A stretch of DNA of 46,558 nt from Eubacteriales bacterium (lineage in GTDB: Bacteria > Bacillota > Clostridia > Lachnospirales > Lachnospiraceae), in NCBI GenBank assembly GCA_030531385.1, contig JAUNNP010000003.1, positions 15,245-61,802 of the forward strand, written 5' to 3'. The translations under genes were made by a program, and so were the position numbers. Positions 7,059-14,631 of the stretch are shown here, piece after piece. Within the stretch, counting starts at the first letter, position 1, and each line of letters opens with the position of its first letter. The notes below the pieces were generated by a model. That model ran no database searches and was not told the DNA's origin. It saw nothing but the letters and a program-made list of their open reading frames with translations.

Positions 7059-8285
7059 ATGAGATCTATAAGAGACATATACAAGGTCGGCACCGGACCG
7101 TCAAGCTCGCATACCATGGGACCGGAGGCGGCGGCGAAGCTGTTTAAGTCCGAGCATCCGGATGCGGAGTCTTACAGGGTAATACTTTACGGATCACTTT
7201 CAAAGACAGGAAAGGGGCACGGCACAGATCGCGCAGTTATTAATGCCATGCAGCCGATTCCGACCGAGGTGGTTTTCTCGGAGCAGGATCCGGAAGGGAT
7301 GAAGCATCCTAACACCATGGATCTGTTTGCGGTCAGGGACGGGAAAGAAATAGCAGACATGCGTGTATACAGTATAGGCGGAGGCGATATCCGGGTAGAG
7401 GGGCGCGAGCAGTCGGACAAAGGCGGCGATGAAGAGCCATACCTTGAGAATTCCTTTGCGGAGATCAGGCAGTTCTGCGATTTCAGTTACCTGAATCTTA
7501 TAAAATATATCACGATCAACGAAGGCCCGGACATTTGGGAGTATCTTGAGTATATCTGGTCTGTCATGAAGGCTGCAGTGGAGGAGGGACTCGGACGTGA
7601 AGGCATACTCCCCGGAGGGCTCAATATTGTTCGTAAGGCAAAAAGACTCTATGAAAAGCAGCTTGATACCGGGCATGCAGAGATCCTTGAGTGCCAGCAG
7701 GTCTGCGCCTACGCCTATGCTGTAAGCGAGCAGAATGCTGACAACGGAACTATCGTCACAGCTCCGACCTGCGGCTCCTGCGGGGTACTTCCGGCTGTGA
7801 TGTATTATCTTCAGAAGAAAAAGGGACTTGATGACGGCAAGATCGCGAGGGCGCTCGGAGTCGCGGGCATATTCGGAGAGCTTGCTAAGAAAAATGCTTC
7901 TGTGTCGGGAGCAGAGTGCGGCTGTCAGGCGGAGATCGGAGTAGCCTGTTCAATGGCCGCGGCCGCGGCGGGATATCTGTTCGGGTACAGCCTGGATCAG
8001 ATCGAGTATGCGGCTGAAATTGCGCTCGAGCATCATCTGGGACTTACCTGTGACCCGATATGCGGACTGGTCCAGATCCCCTGCATCGAGCGTAATGCTG
8101 TTGCGGCAATGAGGGCTCTCAATTCTGCCAATCTGGCATATTTCCTGGCTGAGACAAGACGCATCAGCTACGATATGGTGCTCAAGAGCATGTACAGGAC
8201 AGGTCTTGATATGAATCAGTCATATCGTGAGACTTCTGAGGGTGGACTGGCTGCGGCCTACTCCAGAAAGTGGAAGAATTACTGA
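7059..8285 (+). CDS. sdaA: L-serine ammonia-lyase, iron-sulfur dependent, single chain
   Basis: 408 aa enzyme converting L-serine to pyruvate and ammonia with a [4Fe-4S] cluster. The N-terminal beta-domain begins with the characteristic SIRDIYKVGTGPSSSHTMGP. The alpha-domain carries PTCGSCGVLPAV near residue 237, ECGCQAEIGVACSMAAAAAG near 286 and LTCDPICGLVQIPCIERNA near 328, which hold the cluster Cys. Fusion of both domains in one chain is normal for many anaerobes (others have sdaAA/sdaAB). GAGG lies about eight bases ahead of the ATG. Sixteen bases downstream are the remains of an amino-acid/dicarboxylate symporter, which would make sense as a serine uptake partner. Confidence 0.93.
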   Translation: MRSIRDIYKVGTGPSSSHTMGPEAAAKLFKSEHPDAESYRVILYGSLSKTGKGHGTDRAVINAMQPIPTEVVFSEQDPEGMKHPNTMDLFAVRDGKEIADMRVYSIGGGDIRVEGREQSDKGGDEEPYLENSFAEIRQFCDFSYLNLIKYITINEGPDIWEYLEYIWSVMKAAVEEGLGREGILPGGLNIVRKAKRLYEKQLDTGHAEILECQQVCAYAYAVSEQNADNGTIVTAPTCGSCGVLPAVMYYLQKKKGLDDGKIARALGVAGIFGELAKKNASVSGAECGCQAEIGVACSMAAAAAGYLFGYSLDQIEYAAEIALEHHLGLTCDPICGLVQIPCIERNAVAAMRALNSANLAYFLAETRRISYDMVLKSMYRTGLDMNQSYRETSEGGLAAAYSRKWKNY

Positions 8286-8300
8286 TATAGAGGTGAACTC

Positions 8301-8843
8301 ATAAAAAATTCAGAAAAAAGCTTTAAGCTCGGCCTTGTGCCTAAGCTGATCATAGCCATTATTATCGGTATACTTATCGGAGCGTTCATGCCGGAGTGGT
8401 TCTGCCGTCTGGTCGTTACGGCCTCCGGCATTTTCAGCATGTTCCTTAAGTTTATCATTCCGCTCATGATCCTCTCCTTTGTGACCATGGGTATCGCGGA
8501 TCTTACGCAGGGCGCGGATAAGCTGCTGCTGATCACTGTGATCATTGCCTATGCCTCCACACTGATTTTCGGCTCGGCCAGCTATCTGATCTCGGCCGGA
8601 CTGTTTCCGTCCTTTATGTCCCCCAATGCGCTTCCGTTCCTGTATATGATATTCGGTATTGAGGCCGGTGATCCCAACGGTCCCATCTGCGCGATAATGG
8701 TTGCACTGTATATCACTCAGGACAGCTTCGGAACAGCCTGCAATGTCAGCGGCGATAATGCTATCGGTGTTATCGTGGATACCATCTACAAGAGGCATAT
8801 TATCGGCGGAAAACCTATTGACAAGCAGTGGATTTGTGATTAA
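8301..8843 (+). pseudogene. Decayed dicarboxylate/amino acid:cation symporter (start codon lost, internal deletion)
   Basis: Family members (SstT/GltP type) are about 400 aa. Here only about 180 codons remain in one frame. The N-terminal part (about 8301-8630: LGLVPKLIIAIIIGILIGAFMPEW through SAGLFPSFMSP) is joined directly to the family's C-terminal end (NALPFLYMIFG through YITQDSFGTACNVSGDN). The central region with the substrate-binding hairpins is missing. AGAGGTG sits correctly spaced before position 8301, where the codon is ATA, as if an ATG had mutated; the first standard start in frame is GTG at 8337. The open frame after the deletion implies an in-frame loss of roughly 230 codons. 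Transport function is not expected. It follows sdaA directly, so the intact ancestor probably imported serine or related substrates. An alternative is an assembly collapse. Confidence 0.8.
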
Positions 8844-8846
8844 AAT
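8818..8846 (+). promoter_or_regulatory. Strong sigma-A promoter driving the T-box leader
   Basis: TTGACA (8818-8823), 17-base spacer, TAAAAT (8841-8846). The promoter lies inside the last codons of the symporter remnant, with start of transcription expected near 8853, just ahead of T-box stem I. Confidence 0.8.
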
Positions 8847-8852
8847 ATCGAC

Positions 8853-9217
8853 ATACTTTAAACCGTTGATGAAGAGTAGTAGTCTTTTTGGAAGCGTACA
8901 GAGAGTGCCCGGTGCTGAGATGGGCGCGGTGAAAGATCAGATGAATGGACTTCGGAGGGCGGAGCGAAAAGCTTTTAGAGCCGACAGCATTTGCCGCAGC
9001 AGCATGGCAGTCAAGGCCGGCAGCATTGGCAGAGGCGTAAGGCACATTGAGAGCTTAGTAGTATCCGACGGGAGCTCCCGTTACAGAGCATGGAAGTGAT
9101 GGCTTCCAGTGAGAGACCGCGAGCCGGCAGGCATAAGCTGAGGCTTCGGTAAGCAAGGTGGCACCGCAAGACTTTTCAGTCCTGTCCTTGTATGACAATA
9201 CAGGGATGGGACTTTTT
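8853..9217 (+). ncRNA. T-box riboswitch leader, tryptophan (UGG) specifier
   Basis: Ordered T-box parts are visible. They are the stem I base (GATGAAGAGTAGTAG near 8869), the AG-bulge/distal loop region (CAGAGAG near 8898, then GGTGCTGAGATGGG), a specifier loop GAA-TGG-AC with codon TGG at 8946-8948, stem III GGGAGCTCCCGTTA near 9071, and the T-box core AAGGTGGCACCGC at 9155-9167. The core bases TGGC (9159-9162) would pair with a tRNA 3' end GCCA, which fits the G discriminator of tRNA-Trp. A terminator hairpin follows (9178-9213). Uncharged tRNA-Trp would stabilise the antiterminator and switch on the transporter genes. The specifier was assigned by alignment to the canonical loop by eye. 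Confidence 0.92.
9178..9217 (+). terminator. T-box regulated intrinsic terminator
   Basis: 16-bp stem with three G-U pairs: arm 9178-9193, loop GACA, arm 9198-9213, then TTTTT. It lies just after the T-box core, so it competes with the antiterminator. Confidence 0.88.
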
Positions 9218-9255
9218 CTGTTCCTGGGGTATTTTAGAAAAGGAGCAAAAAGAAA

Positions 9256-9798
9256 ATGGAAAAACGTGAAGTAACAGTAGAAGAGAAAAAGGGCTTAAAG
9301 AACACCAAGAACCTTATCCTTGTCGGGGTAATGATGGCAGTGGGTATCGTTCTTCGTATGTTCGCGGGAGTTATCGCAGTAGGAAACATGCATCCTAACT
9401 TCCTTATCGCAACATACTGCCTTTCAATTTTCATCGTAAGACCAAGCCTTGCGGAGGCGGCTATCATCGGAATTATCTCAGGAGCTATCGGACAGATCGG
9501 AACATCTATGCCATGGCTCGGACTTGGCTCTGAGACACTTGGCGCCATCGCTATGTGCCTTCTTGTAAATATCCCGATGCCTAAGGCAGTTAAGCCTATC
9601 ATCTGCACCTTCCTTGCTACCTGCGTTTCAGGCTTTGCATTTGTAGGACTTGCAGCACTTACTTACGCAAACCCGATGCCTATGGCACAGTTTATCAGCA
9701 TGTCAACAGTTACACTTGTAACAGCAGTTCTTAACATGATCATCGTTACTGTACTCAGCATCCCTGTAAATAAGGTAATGGGCAACGACGCGGAGTAA
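9256..9798 (+). CDS. trpP: TrpP-like tryptophan S component of an ECF transporter
   Basis: 180 aa, about five to six hydrophobic segments, resembling TrpP/ECF S components: a short hydrophilic N-terminus, then NLILVGVMMAVGIVLRM, and MHPNFLIATYCLSIFIVRPSLAEAAIIGIISGAIGQIGT. It should bind tryptophan at the outer membrane face and feed the ECF module encoded directly downstream. The substrate is inferred mainly from the UGG specifier of the T-box leader, which is strong independent evidence. GGAG lies eleven bases before the ATG at 9256. It is first of four co-directional genes (gaps 17, -4 and -1 bases). Confidence 0.85.
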   Translation: MEKREVTVEEKKGLKNTKNLILVGVMMAVGIVLRMFAGVIAVGNMHPNFLIATYCLSIFIVRPSLAEAAIIGIISGAIGQIGTSMPWLGLGSETLGAIAMCLLVNIPMPKAVKPIICTFLATCVSGFAFVGLAALTYANPMPMAQFISMSTVTLVTAVLNMIIVTVLSIPVNKVMGNDAE

Positions 9799-9815
9799 GA
9801 CTTTAGGAAAAGCCA

Positions 9816-10658
9816 ATGATTTCCATAAAAAATTTCGGATTTAAATATCAAAACAGCAAAACAGAGGCGATCTCAGGACTTAATCTTGAGATCGCCGATG
9901 GCGATTTTGTCGGAATAACAGGTACGAGCGGCGCGGGTAAAACCACGCTGACTTTTGCGCTTAACGGCATTATCCCGCAGAAGATAAAGGGCGATTTCTA
10001 CGGCGAGATATTGATCGACGGCAAGGATACCGTGGAGCACGAGGCCGAGGAATTTGCGCTTTCGGTCGGAGAGGTATTTCAGGATATCGACAGCCAGATG
10101 GTGGCCTCGATAGTTGAGGATGAGATACTCTTCGGACTTGAGAATTTCGGCATTCCCCATGAGGAAATAGGCGCGAGACTTAAAAAGGTCCTTAAGGAGC
10201 TCGGCATAGAGGACCTGCGCGAGCGTGAGATCTCGAGTCTTTCGGGCGGACAGAAGCAAAAGGTGGCGATTGCCTCCATTCTGGCGCTTGAGCCCAAATA
10301 TATCATTCTGGACGAGCCCACGGGCGAGCTTGATCCGGAGAGCAGCCGCGATATTTTCGATCTGCTCACAAAGCTTAACAGAGAAAAAGGTATCACCGTT
10401 GTTATCGTAGAGCAGAAGATCATGCTTCTTTGCGAGTACGTTAAGCATCTGGTGGTTTTAAATAAAGGAAAGCTTGAGTTCTTCGGCACTCCCAATGACA
10501 TGGTCTCAAAGATAGATACCTTCAAGGACCTCGGCATCAACATACCGAGAGTGGCGGAGCTTTCGTCAAGACTTATCGCAGCCGGCATTTACAGCGGAGA
10601 AGTAACACTTACCGTTGACGAGGCAGAGAAGATGGTGAGGGAGGTGCTTCGCATATGA
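9816..10658 (+). CDS. ecfA1: ECF transporter ATPase subunit A (first)
   Basis: 280 aa ABC ATPase of the energy-coupling-factor type. Walker A GTSGAGKTT near residues 35-43, Q-loop FQDID near 88, signature LSGGQKQKVAIA near 140-151, Walker B YIILDEPTGELDPES near 160-174, and a VEQK switch region in place of the usual SH histidine motif. The C-terminal extension is typical of CbiO/EcfA. It energises uptake together with the second ATPase and the T subunit. AGGA precedes the ATG by seven bases, and its end overlaps the next gene by four bases (ATGA). Confidence 0.93.
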   Translation: MISIKNFGFKYQNSKTEAISGLNLEIADGDFVGITGTSGAGKTTLTFALNGIIPQKIKGDFYGEILIDGKDTVEHEAEEFALSVGEVFQDIDSQMVASIVEDEILFGLENFGIPHEEIGARLKKVLKELGIEDLREREISSLSGGQKQKVAIASILALEPKYIILDEPTGELDPESSRDIFDLLTKLNREKGITVVIVEQKIMLLCEYVKHLVVLNKGKLEFFGTPNDMVSKIDTFKDLGINIPRVAELSSRLIAAGIYSGEVTLTVDEAEKMVREVLRI

Positions 10659-11476
10659 TCCGTTTTGAAAATGTCAGCTTCGGATATACAAGGGAGCGCG
10701 AGACCATCAAAAACTTAAGCTTCCATATCAAAAAGGGCGAGTTTGTGGCCCTTATCGGCGCGAACGGTGCGGGAAAGAGCACGATAAGCCGTCTTACGAA
10801 CGGACTCCTGCAGCCTACCGGGGGACATGTGTATCTTAACGGCAAGGATACTCAGACCACGCCTTCTTCTGTGCTTGCAAAGGACTGTGGCTTCCTCTTT
10901 CAGAACCCGGACCGCCAGATCTGCGAGAACACGGTGCGTGACGAGATCGCCTTCAGCATGAAGGCCCAGGGCTGGCCCAAGGATAAGATTTATGAGCATG
11001 TAAATGCTGCCCTCGAGACTTTTTCACTTGACCCCGAGTGGTTCCCATTTTCGAGGAGCCGCGGAGAGAGGCAGCGTATTGCGCTTGCCGGCGTGCTTGC
11101 CTGCGAGCCGGGGCTCCTCATACTCGACGAGCCGACCACAGGACTTGATTATCTCGAGTGCACACATATCATGGATTATGTTACAAAGCTTAATCAGGAA
11201 AAGGGCATTACTGTTCTTATGGTAAGCCATGATATGGAACTCGTTCAGTCCTATGCCAGGAGGGTGCTTGTGCTTAACCACGGTACACTCATGGGAGATG
11301 GTCCTACCAATCAGATCATGAAGGATGCGCCTCTCCTTAAGAGCGCGCGCGTACTGCCGGCTCAGATCCCCGAGCTTGCGCTCCGCTTCGGAGACCGCTT
11401 CAGGGACATCTATACCGTGGAGGGGATGTTTGCGGCACTTTACTCGATGAATATCAATGTAGAGGAGGGCGACTGA
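10655..11476 (+). CDS. ecfA2: ECF transporter ATPase subunit A' (second)
   Basis: 273 aa ABC ATPase. Walker A GANGAGKST near residues 36-44, Q-loop FQNPDRQICENTVRDE near 87-102, Walker B LLILDEPTTGLDY, and a normal SHD histidine switch. The signature loop is unusual: FSRSRGERQRIALAG instead of LSGGQ, so it may provide the weaker of the two composite sites. It overlaps ecfA1 by four bases and ecfT by one base, showing tight translational coupling. Together with the first ATPase it should form the heterodimer that binds the ARG motifs of EcfT. Function is confidently an ECF ATPase; catalytic asymmetry is inferred. Confidence 0.92.
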   Translation: MIRFENVSFGYTRERETIKNLSFHIKKGEFVALIGANGAGKSTISRLTNGLLQPTGGHVYLNGKDTQTTPSSVLAKDCGFLFQNPDRQICENTVRDEIAFSMKAQGWPKDKIYEHVNAALETFSLDPEWFPFSRSRGERQRIALAGVLACEPGLLILDEPTTGLDYLECTHIMDYVTKLNQEKGITVLMVSHDMELVQSYARRVLVLNHGTLMGDGPTNQIMKDAPLLKSARVLPAQIPELALRFGDRFRDIYTVEGMFAALYSMNINVEEGD

Positions 11477-12240
11477 TGAACTTACTTAATTATGTTCCGG
11501 GAGATTCCTTCCTTCATAAATTAAATCCGGTAATAAAGCTTGCTGCGGCCTTCATGTACGGCGTTGCTGCTATTCTCTGCAACAATGTGCTCGGTGAGGT
11601 GGGCTTCATCGTGCTGATGATACTTATTTCATATTCTTCCGGACTCGGCGACCGGGCAGTCAGGCTCACGAAGACACTCATCATTATAGGAATGCTGATG
11701 TTTGTGATCCAGCTCCTCTTCGTAAGGAGCGGAGACCCGCTGCTTGTTATCGCAGGCTTTTGCGTATTTACTACCGGCGGACTTATAAGCGCTCTGCTGC
11801 TTTCGCTTCGCGTCGTTGCGGCCATGCTTCCGCTCATGCTGCTCTTTGCCATCACGCAGATGAACGACCTTTGCAACGCACTTGTAAAGAAGGCCCACCT
11901 GCCCTACCGTTATGCATTTATCGTGACGACAGCCTTCCGTTTCGTTCCGATATTCACCACAGAGTTCCACGACATCCAGGATGCGCAGAAGGCCCGCGGA
12001 GTGGACTTTGATACGAAAAATATCATTCGTAAAATGCAGCTGATCGCGCCTCTTTGCGTTCCGCTGCTTGTATCCTCGCTCAAAAAGGTGGATAATAGTG
12101 CTATGTCGGCAGAGATGCGGGGCTTCGCACTTAGGACTATCAAGAGCGGCTACAAGGACTATCCGTTCACCTGGCGTGACATCGCGGTCGTACTGGTCCT
12201 GGCGGCACTCATCATTTTCAGTGTGCTGTTCCTGAAGTAA
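11476..12240 (+). CDS. ecfT: ECF transporter transmembrane T subunit
   Basis: 254 aa membrane protein linking the S component to the ATPases. Start ATG overlaps the stop of ecfA2 (TGATG). The N-terminus NYVPGDSFLHKLNPVIKL and five or so hydrophobic segments match the EcfT/CbiQ family. Two coupling-helix motifs are visible: AQKARGVDF near residue 174 and AEMRGF near 213 (family Ala-Arg-Gly pairs). This completes a self-contained S-A-A'-T transporter controlled by the tryptophan T-box. It could additionally serve orphan S components such as BioY at 846-1475, as group II modules do, but nothing in the window proves this. Confidence 0.93.
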   Translation: MNLLNYVPGDSFLHKLNPVIKLAAAFMYGVAAILCNNVLGEVGFIVLMILISYSSGLGDRAVRLTKTLIIIGMLMFVIQLLFVRSGDPLLVIAGFCVFTTGGLISALLLSLRVVAAMLPLMLLFAITQMNDLCNALVKKAHLPYRYAFIVTTAFRFVPIFTTEFHDIQDAQKARGVDFDTKNIIRKMQLIAPLCVPLLVSSLKKVDNSAMSAEMRGFALRTIKSGYKDYPFTWRDIAVVLVLAALIIFSVLFLK

Positions 12241-12254
12241 CTGTGATGCTGCGG

Positions 12255-12475
12255 CATCGAAAAAACATATTAGCGGCGTTTGCGATGACATTTTAGCCAG
12301 TAACTTCAGTGCTGCGGCATCGAAAAAATAGAGAATGTTTTAATCCGATGCGCTTTGAGTTGGTGATGGCAAGGTTGTGACATCGAAATAGTGATAATAT
12401 TTAAAATCCGATGTCAAAGCAGATTCAAAGAACTTCTAACGCATCGAGATAAGTGTGATTATGCTCATCCCGATG
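12255..12475. repeat. Four-unit ~63-nt array with CATCG/CGATG inverted repeats
   Basis: CATCG occurs at 12255, 12318, 12381 and 12442 (steps 63, 63, 61). CGATG occurs at 12283, 12346, 12409 and 12471 (steps 63, 63, 62). Within each unit the spacer between them is 23, 23, 23 and 24 bases. Units 1 and 2 also share GCTGCGG before and AAAAAA after the left arm; units 2 and 3 share AATCCGATG. In unit 2 the stem extends as GCATCG/CGATGC and in unit 3 as GACATCG/CGATGTC, a compensatory change. It fills the gap between ecfT and larA; no ORF or terminator poly-T is evident. Function unknown. Confidence 0.75.
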
Positions 12476-12530
12476 ACCGCGGATACTTCGATTGTCGTTT
12501 GGCAAATGTATTCAGAAAGAAAGGATGAAC

Positions 12531-13799
12531 ATGGACCATATAGCTAAACTTAAATACGGAACCGAGATGGTCGATATCCCAATAAAGGGAGCGGCTTCGA
12601 TCGAATATATCGATCCGGAGGAGATGTACGAGCTTCCGGACCTTAAGGAGGCGCTCATAAACGGTCTTGAGAAGGAGACTATTGGCTGCGGACCGCTTAA
12701 AAGCATAATTGCTGCAGAAGATAAGGTCACCATAGTGGTGTCCGATATCACGAGAAGCTGGATGCGCCAGGGCGATGTCCTTACTATACTTGGTCATTAT
12801 CTTAATGAGGAGATGGACGTTCCGTTTGAGAATATTATCATTCTTATAGCTACCGGCACGCACCGCAATTCGACAGAGGCTGAGAAGAAGATCATCGCAG
12901 GTGATTTCATGTATGAGCGCTGTGAGGTGATCGACCATAACTGCGATATCGAGTGCACCTATATAGGCGAGACCTCAAGGGGCACTCATGTAAGAGTAAA
13001 TCCGCTTATCGTCGGCCGCAAGACCATCGTGGTTGCGGGTACGGTCCATCACATGATGGCAGGCTTTGGCGGCGGAAGAAAGAGCATACTTCCGGGCGTC
13101 AGCAGCAGAGATACCATAAGGGAGAATCATGAGAGAGCACTTGACCCGAACATAGCGCATTCTGATGCGAGAGTGGGCTGCTGCCTGCTTGATGAAAATC
13201 CGATCCACGAGGACATGGATGAGGCAGCTGCACTCGCGGATGTAGCATTCTCAGTAAACATAGTAGTGGCCGCAAGCGGAAAGCACAGCGGACTTTTCTG
13301 CGGAAAGCTGCATGAGGCCTGGGCGGCCAGCTGCGATTATCAGAGGAAGTGCTACGAAAAGCCTATCGATCATCAGGCTGATGTGGTCATTGTTTCCACG
13401 GGCGGCGCACCTAAGGATATGAACCTCTACCAGGGCTGCAAGGGTATGCTTAACGGCATGCGTGCCATGAAGGAGGGCGGCGAGATGATCTGGCTCTGCA
13501 AGTGTCCTGAGGGCTGCGGTGCGCCTGACTATACGGCATGGCTCGAGCCTCTTAAGGAGGGCCGCCTGGACCCTGCACTTCGCGCTGACTTTACAATAGG
13601 TGGATTTATCTTCTATCTTACGGTAGAGAATCTCGCAAAGGGCCGCTGCCTTACACTTACGACTATCGAGCCGGAGACGGCTGTACCCATGGGTATGGAG
13701 CCTTACACGGACATCGATGAACTCATGAAGCACATTGATTTTACGGGAAAGAGCGTGTATGTCGTGCCTTACGGCGGAAGCGTCGTACCGATGGCGTGA
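12531..13799 (+). CDS. larA: LarA family nickel-dependent lactate racemase
   Basis: 422 aa. LarA interconverts D- and L-lactate (relatives act on other 2-hydroxy acids) using a nickel pincer cofactor covalently bound to Lys. Visible family residues: DITR at 72-75, H111 in ATGTHRN, H173/H174 in TVHHMMAGFGGGRK and K184, the expected cofactor-attachment Lys. The longest frame begins with TTG at 12492; the ATG at 12531 is favoured because AAAGGA lies about seven bases upstream and the product then has normal length. DUF554 gene follows after 24 bases. The cofactor enzyme LarE is encoded 7 kb downstream, but LarB and LarC are not in the window. The true substrate may differ from lactate. Confidence 0.9.
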   Translation: MDHIAKLKYGTEMVDIPIKGAASIEYIDPEEMYELPDLKEALINGLEKETIGCGPLKSIIAAEDKVTIVVSDITRSWMRQGDVLTILGHYLNEEMDVPFENIIILIATGTHRNSTEAEKKIIAGDFMYERCEVIDHNCDIECTYIGETSRGTHVRVNPLIVGRKTIVVAGTVHHMMAGFGGGRKSILPGVSSRDTIRENHERALDPNIAHSDARVGCCLLDENPIHEDMDEAAALADVAFSVNIVVAASGKHSGLFCGKLHEAWAASCDYQRKCYEKPIDHQADVVIVSTGGAPKDMNLYQGCKGMLNGMRAMKEGGEMIWLCKCPEGCGAPDYTAWLEPLKEGRLDPALRADFTIGGFIFYLTVENLAKGRCLTLTTIEPETAVPMGMEPYTDIDELMKHIDFTGKSVYVVPYGGSVVPMA

Positions 13800-13824
13800 T
13801 TACGGATAAACCTGGAGGAACGTT

Positions 13825-14538
13825 ATGATAGGAGTCATCGCGAATGTGCTGGCGGTAGCACTCGGTGGCATTGCCGGCGCGATCTTTGGAAGCAGATTTA
13901 ATGACAAATTTACCGAAGCTCTTAATTCGATATTCGGCATCTGTGCGCTCGGCATGGGTATCTCATCAATAGGAAATATGGAAAACATGCCTGCGGTAAT
14001 GATGGCAGTGATCCTCGGCACGGTCATAGGTCTTTCCATTCATCTCGGAGAGAAGATAAGCAGCGTGGGCATGCTGCTCGGAAAGCCGCTGGAAATGCTG
14101 GGTATCGGAAGGAATGACAAGGTCGATGTTTCGCTGCTGGTAACGGCAATGGTGCTTTTTTGCTCGAGCGGAACCGGCATCTATGGCTGCATCGACGCCG
14201 GAATGACGGGAAACGCCACGATACTTTTATCCAAATCGGTGCTGGATTTCTTTACGGCCTTTATTTTTGCCTGCAGCCTTGGCGCTGTGACCGCGATCAT
14301 TGCAGTACCTCAGATCATTATATATACATCGCTGTTTATGCTTGCTTCCGTGATCTACCCGCTTACAACACCCGCCATGATAAATGACTTCAAGGCCTGC
14401 GGTGGTTTTATCCTGCTCGCTACCGGGCTTAGAGTGGCTAAGGTAAAGGAATTTCCCATTGCGGATATGATCCCGGCGATGATAATAGTCATGCCCATCA
14501 GTGCTATATGGGTAAACTACATCATGCCGATGCTTTGA
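13825..14538 (+). CDS. DUF554 (YqgA-like) integral membrane protein
   Basis: 237 aa, about seven hydrophobic segments, starting with MIGVIANVLAVALGGIAGAIFG and including the conserved FGICALGMGISSIGN and CSSGTGIYGCIDAGMTGN patches, which match the DUF554 family at full length. Function is not established; the family is a presumed transporter or channel. GGAGG lies six bases before the ATG. It follows larA by 24 bases and may be cotranscribed, raising the possibility of a link to 2-hydroxy acid or metal movement, but that is inference only. Confidence 0.85.
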   Translation: MIGVIANVLAVALGGIAGAIFGSRFNDKFTEALNSIFGICALGMGISSIGNMENMPAVMMAVILGTVIGLSIHLGEKISSVGMLLGKPLEMLGIGRNDKVDVSLLVTAMVLFCSSGTGIYGCIDAGMTGNATILLSKSVLDFFTAFIFACSLGAVTAIIAVPQIIIYTSLFMLASVIYPLTTPAMINDFKACGGFILLATGLRVAKVKEFPIADMIPAMIIVMPISAIWVNYIMPML

Positions 14539-14631
14539 GAGATTCAATAATAGATGAAAATGTATTCATAAAGTGGTAAAATACTTTGATGGACTGAAGG
14601 TTACTATAAATTCAGAAAGCAGAGAAGTAAT

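Noticed and set aside
8701-9099. 132-codon plus-strand frame over the T-box leader
   Set aside because: It overlaps the conserved T-box stem I and specifier, lacks a ribosome binding site and continues out of frame from the symporter remnant.
11629-12291. 220-codon minus-strand frame opposite ecfT
   Set aside because: Charged, His/Arg-rich translation of the antisense of a membrane protein; no start signals and ecfT is strongly supported.
12255-12475. CRISPR array
   Set aside because: Only short 5-7 base arms are repeated, units are imperfect, and there are no identical 24-40 base repeats or cas genes.
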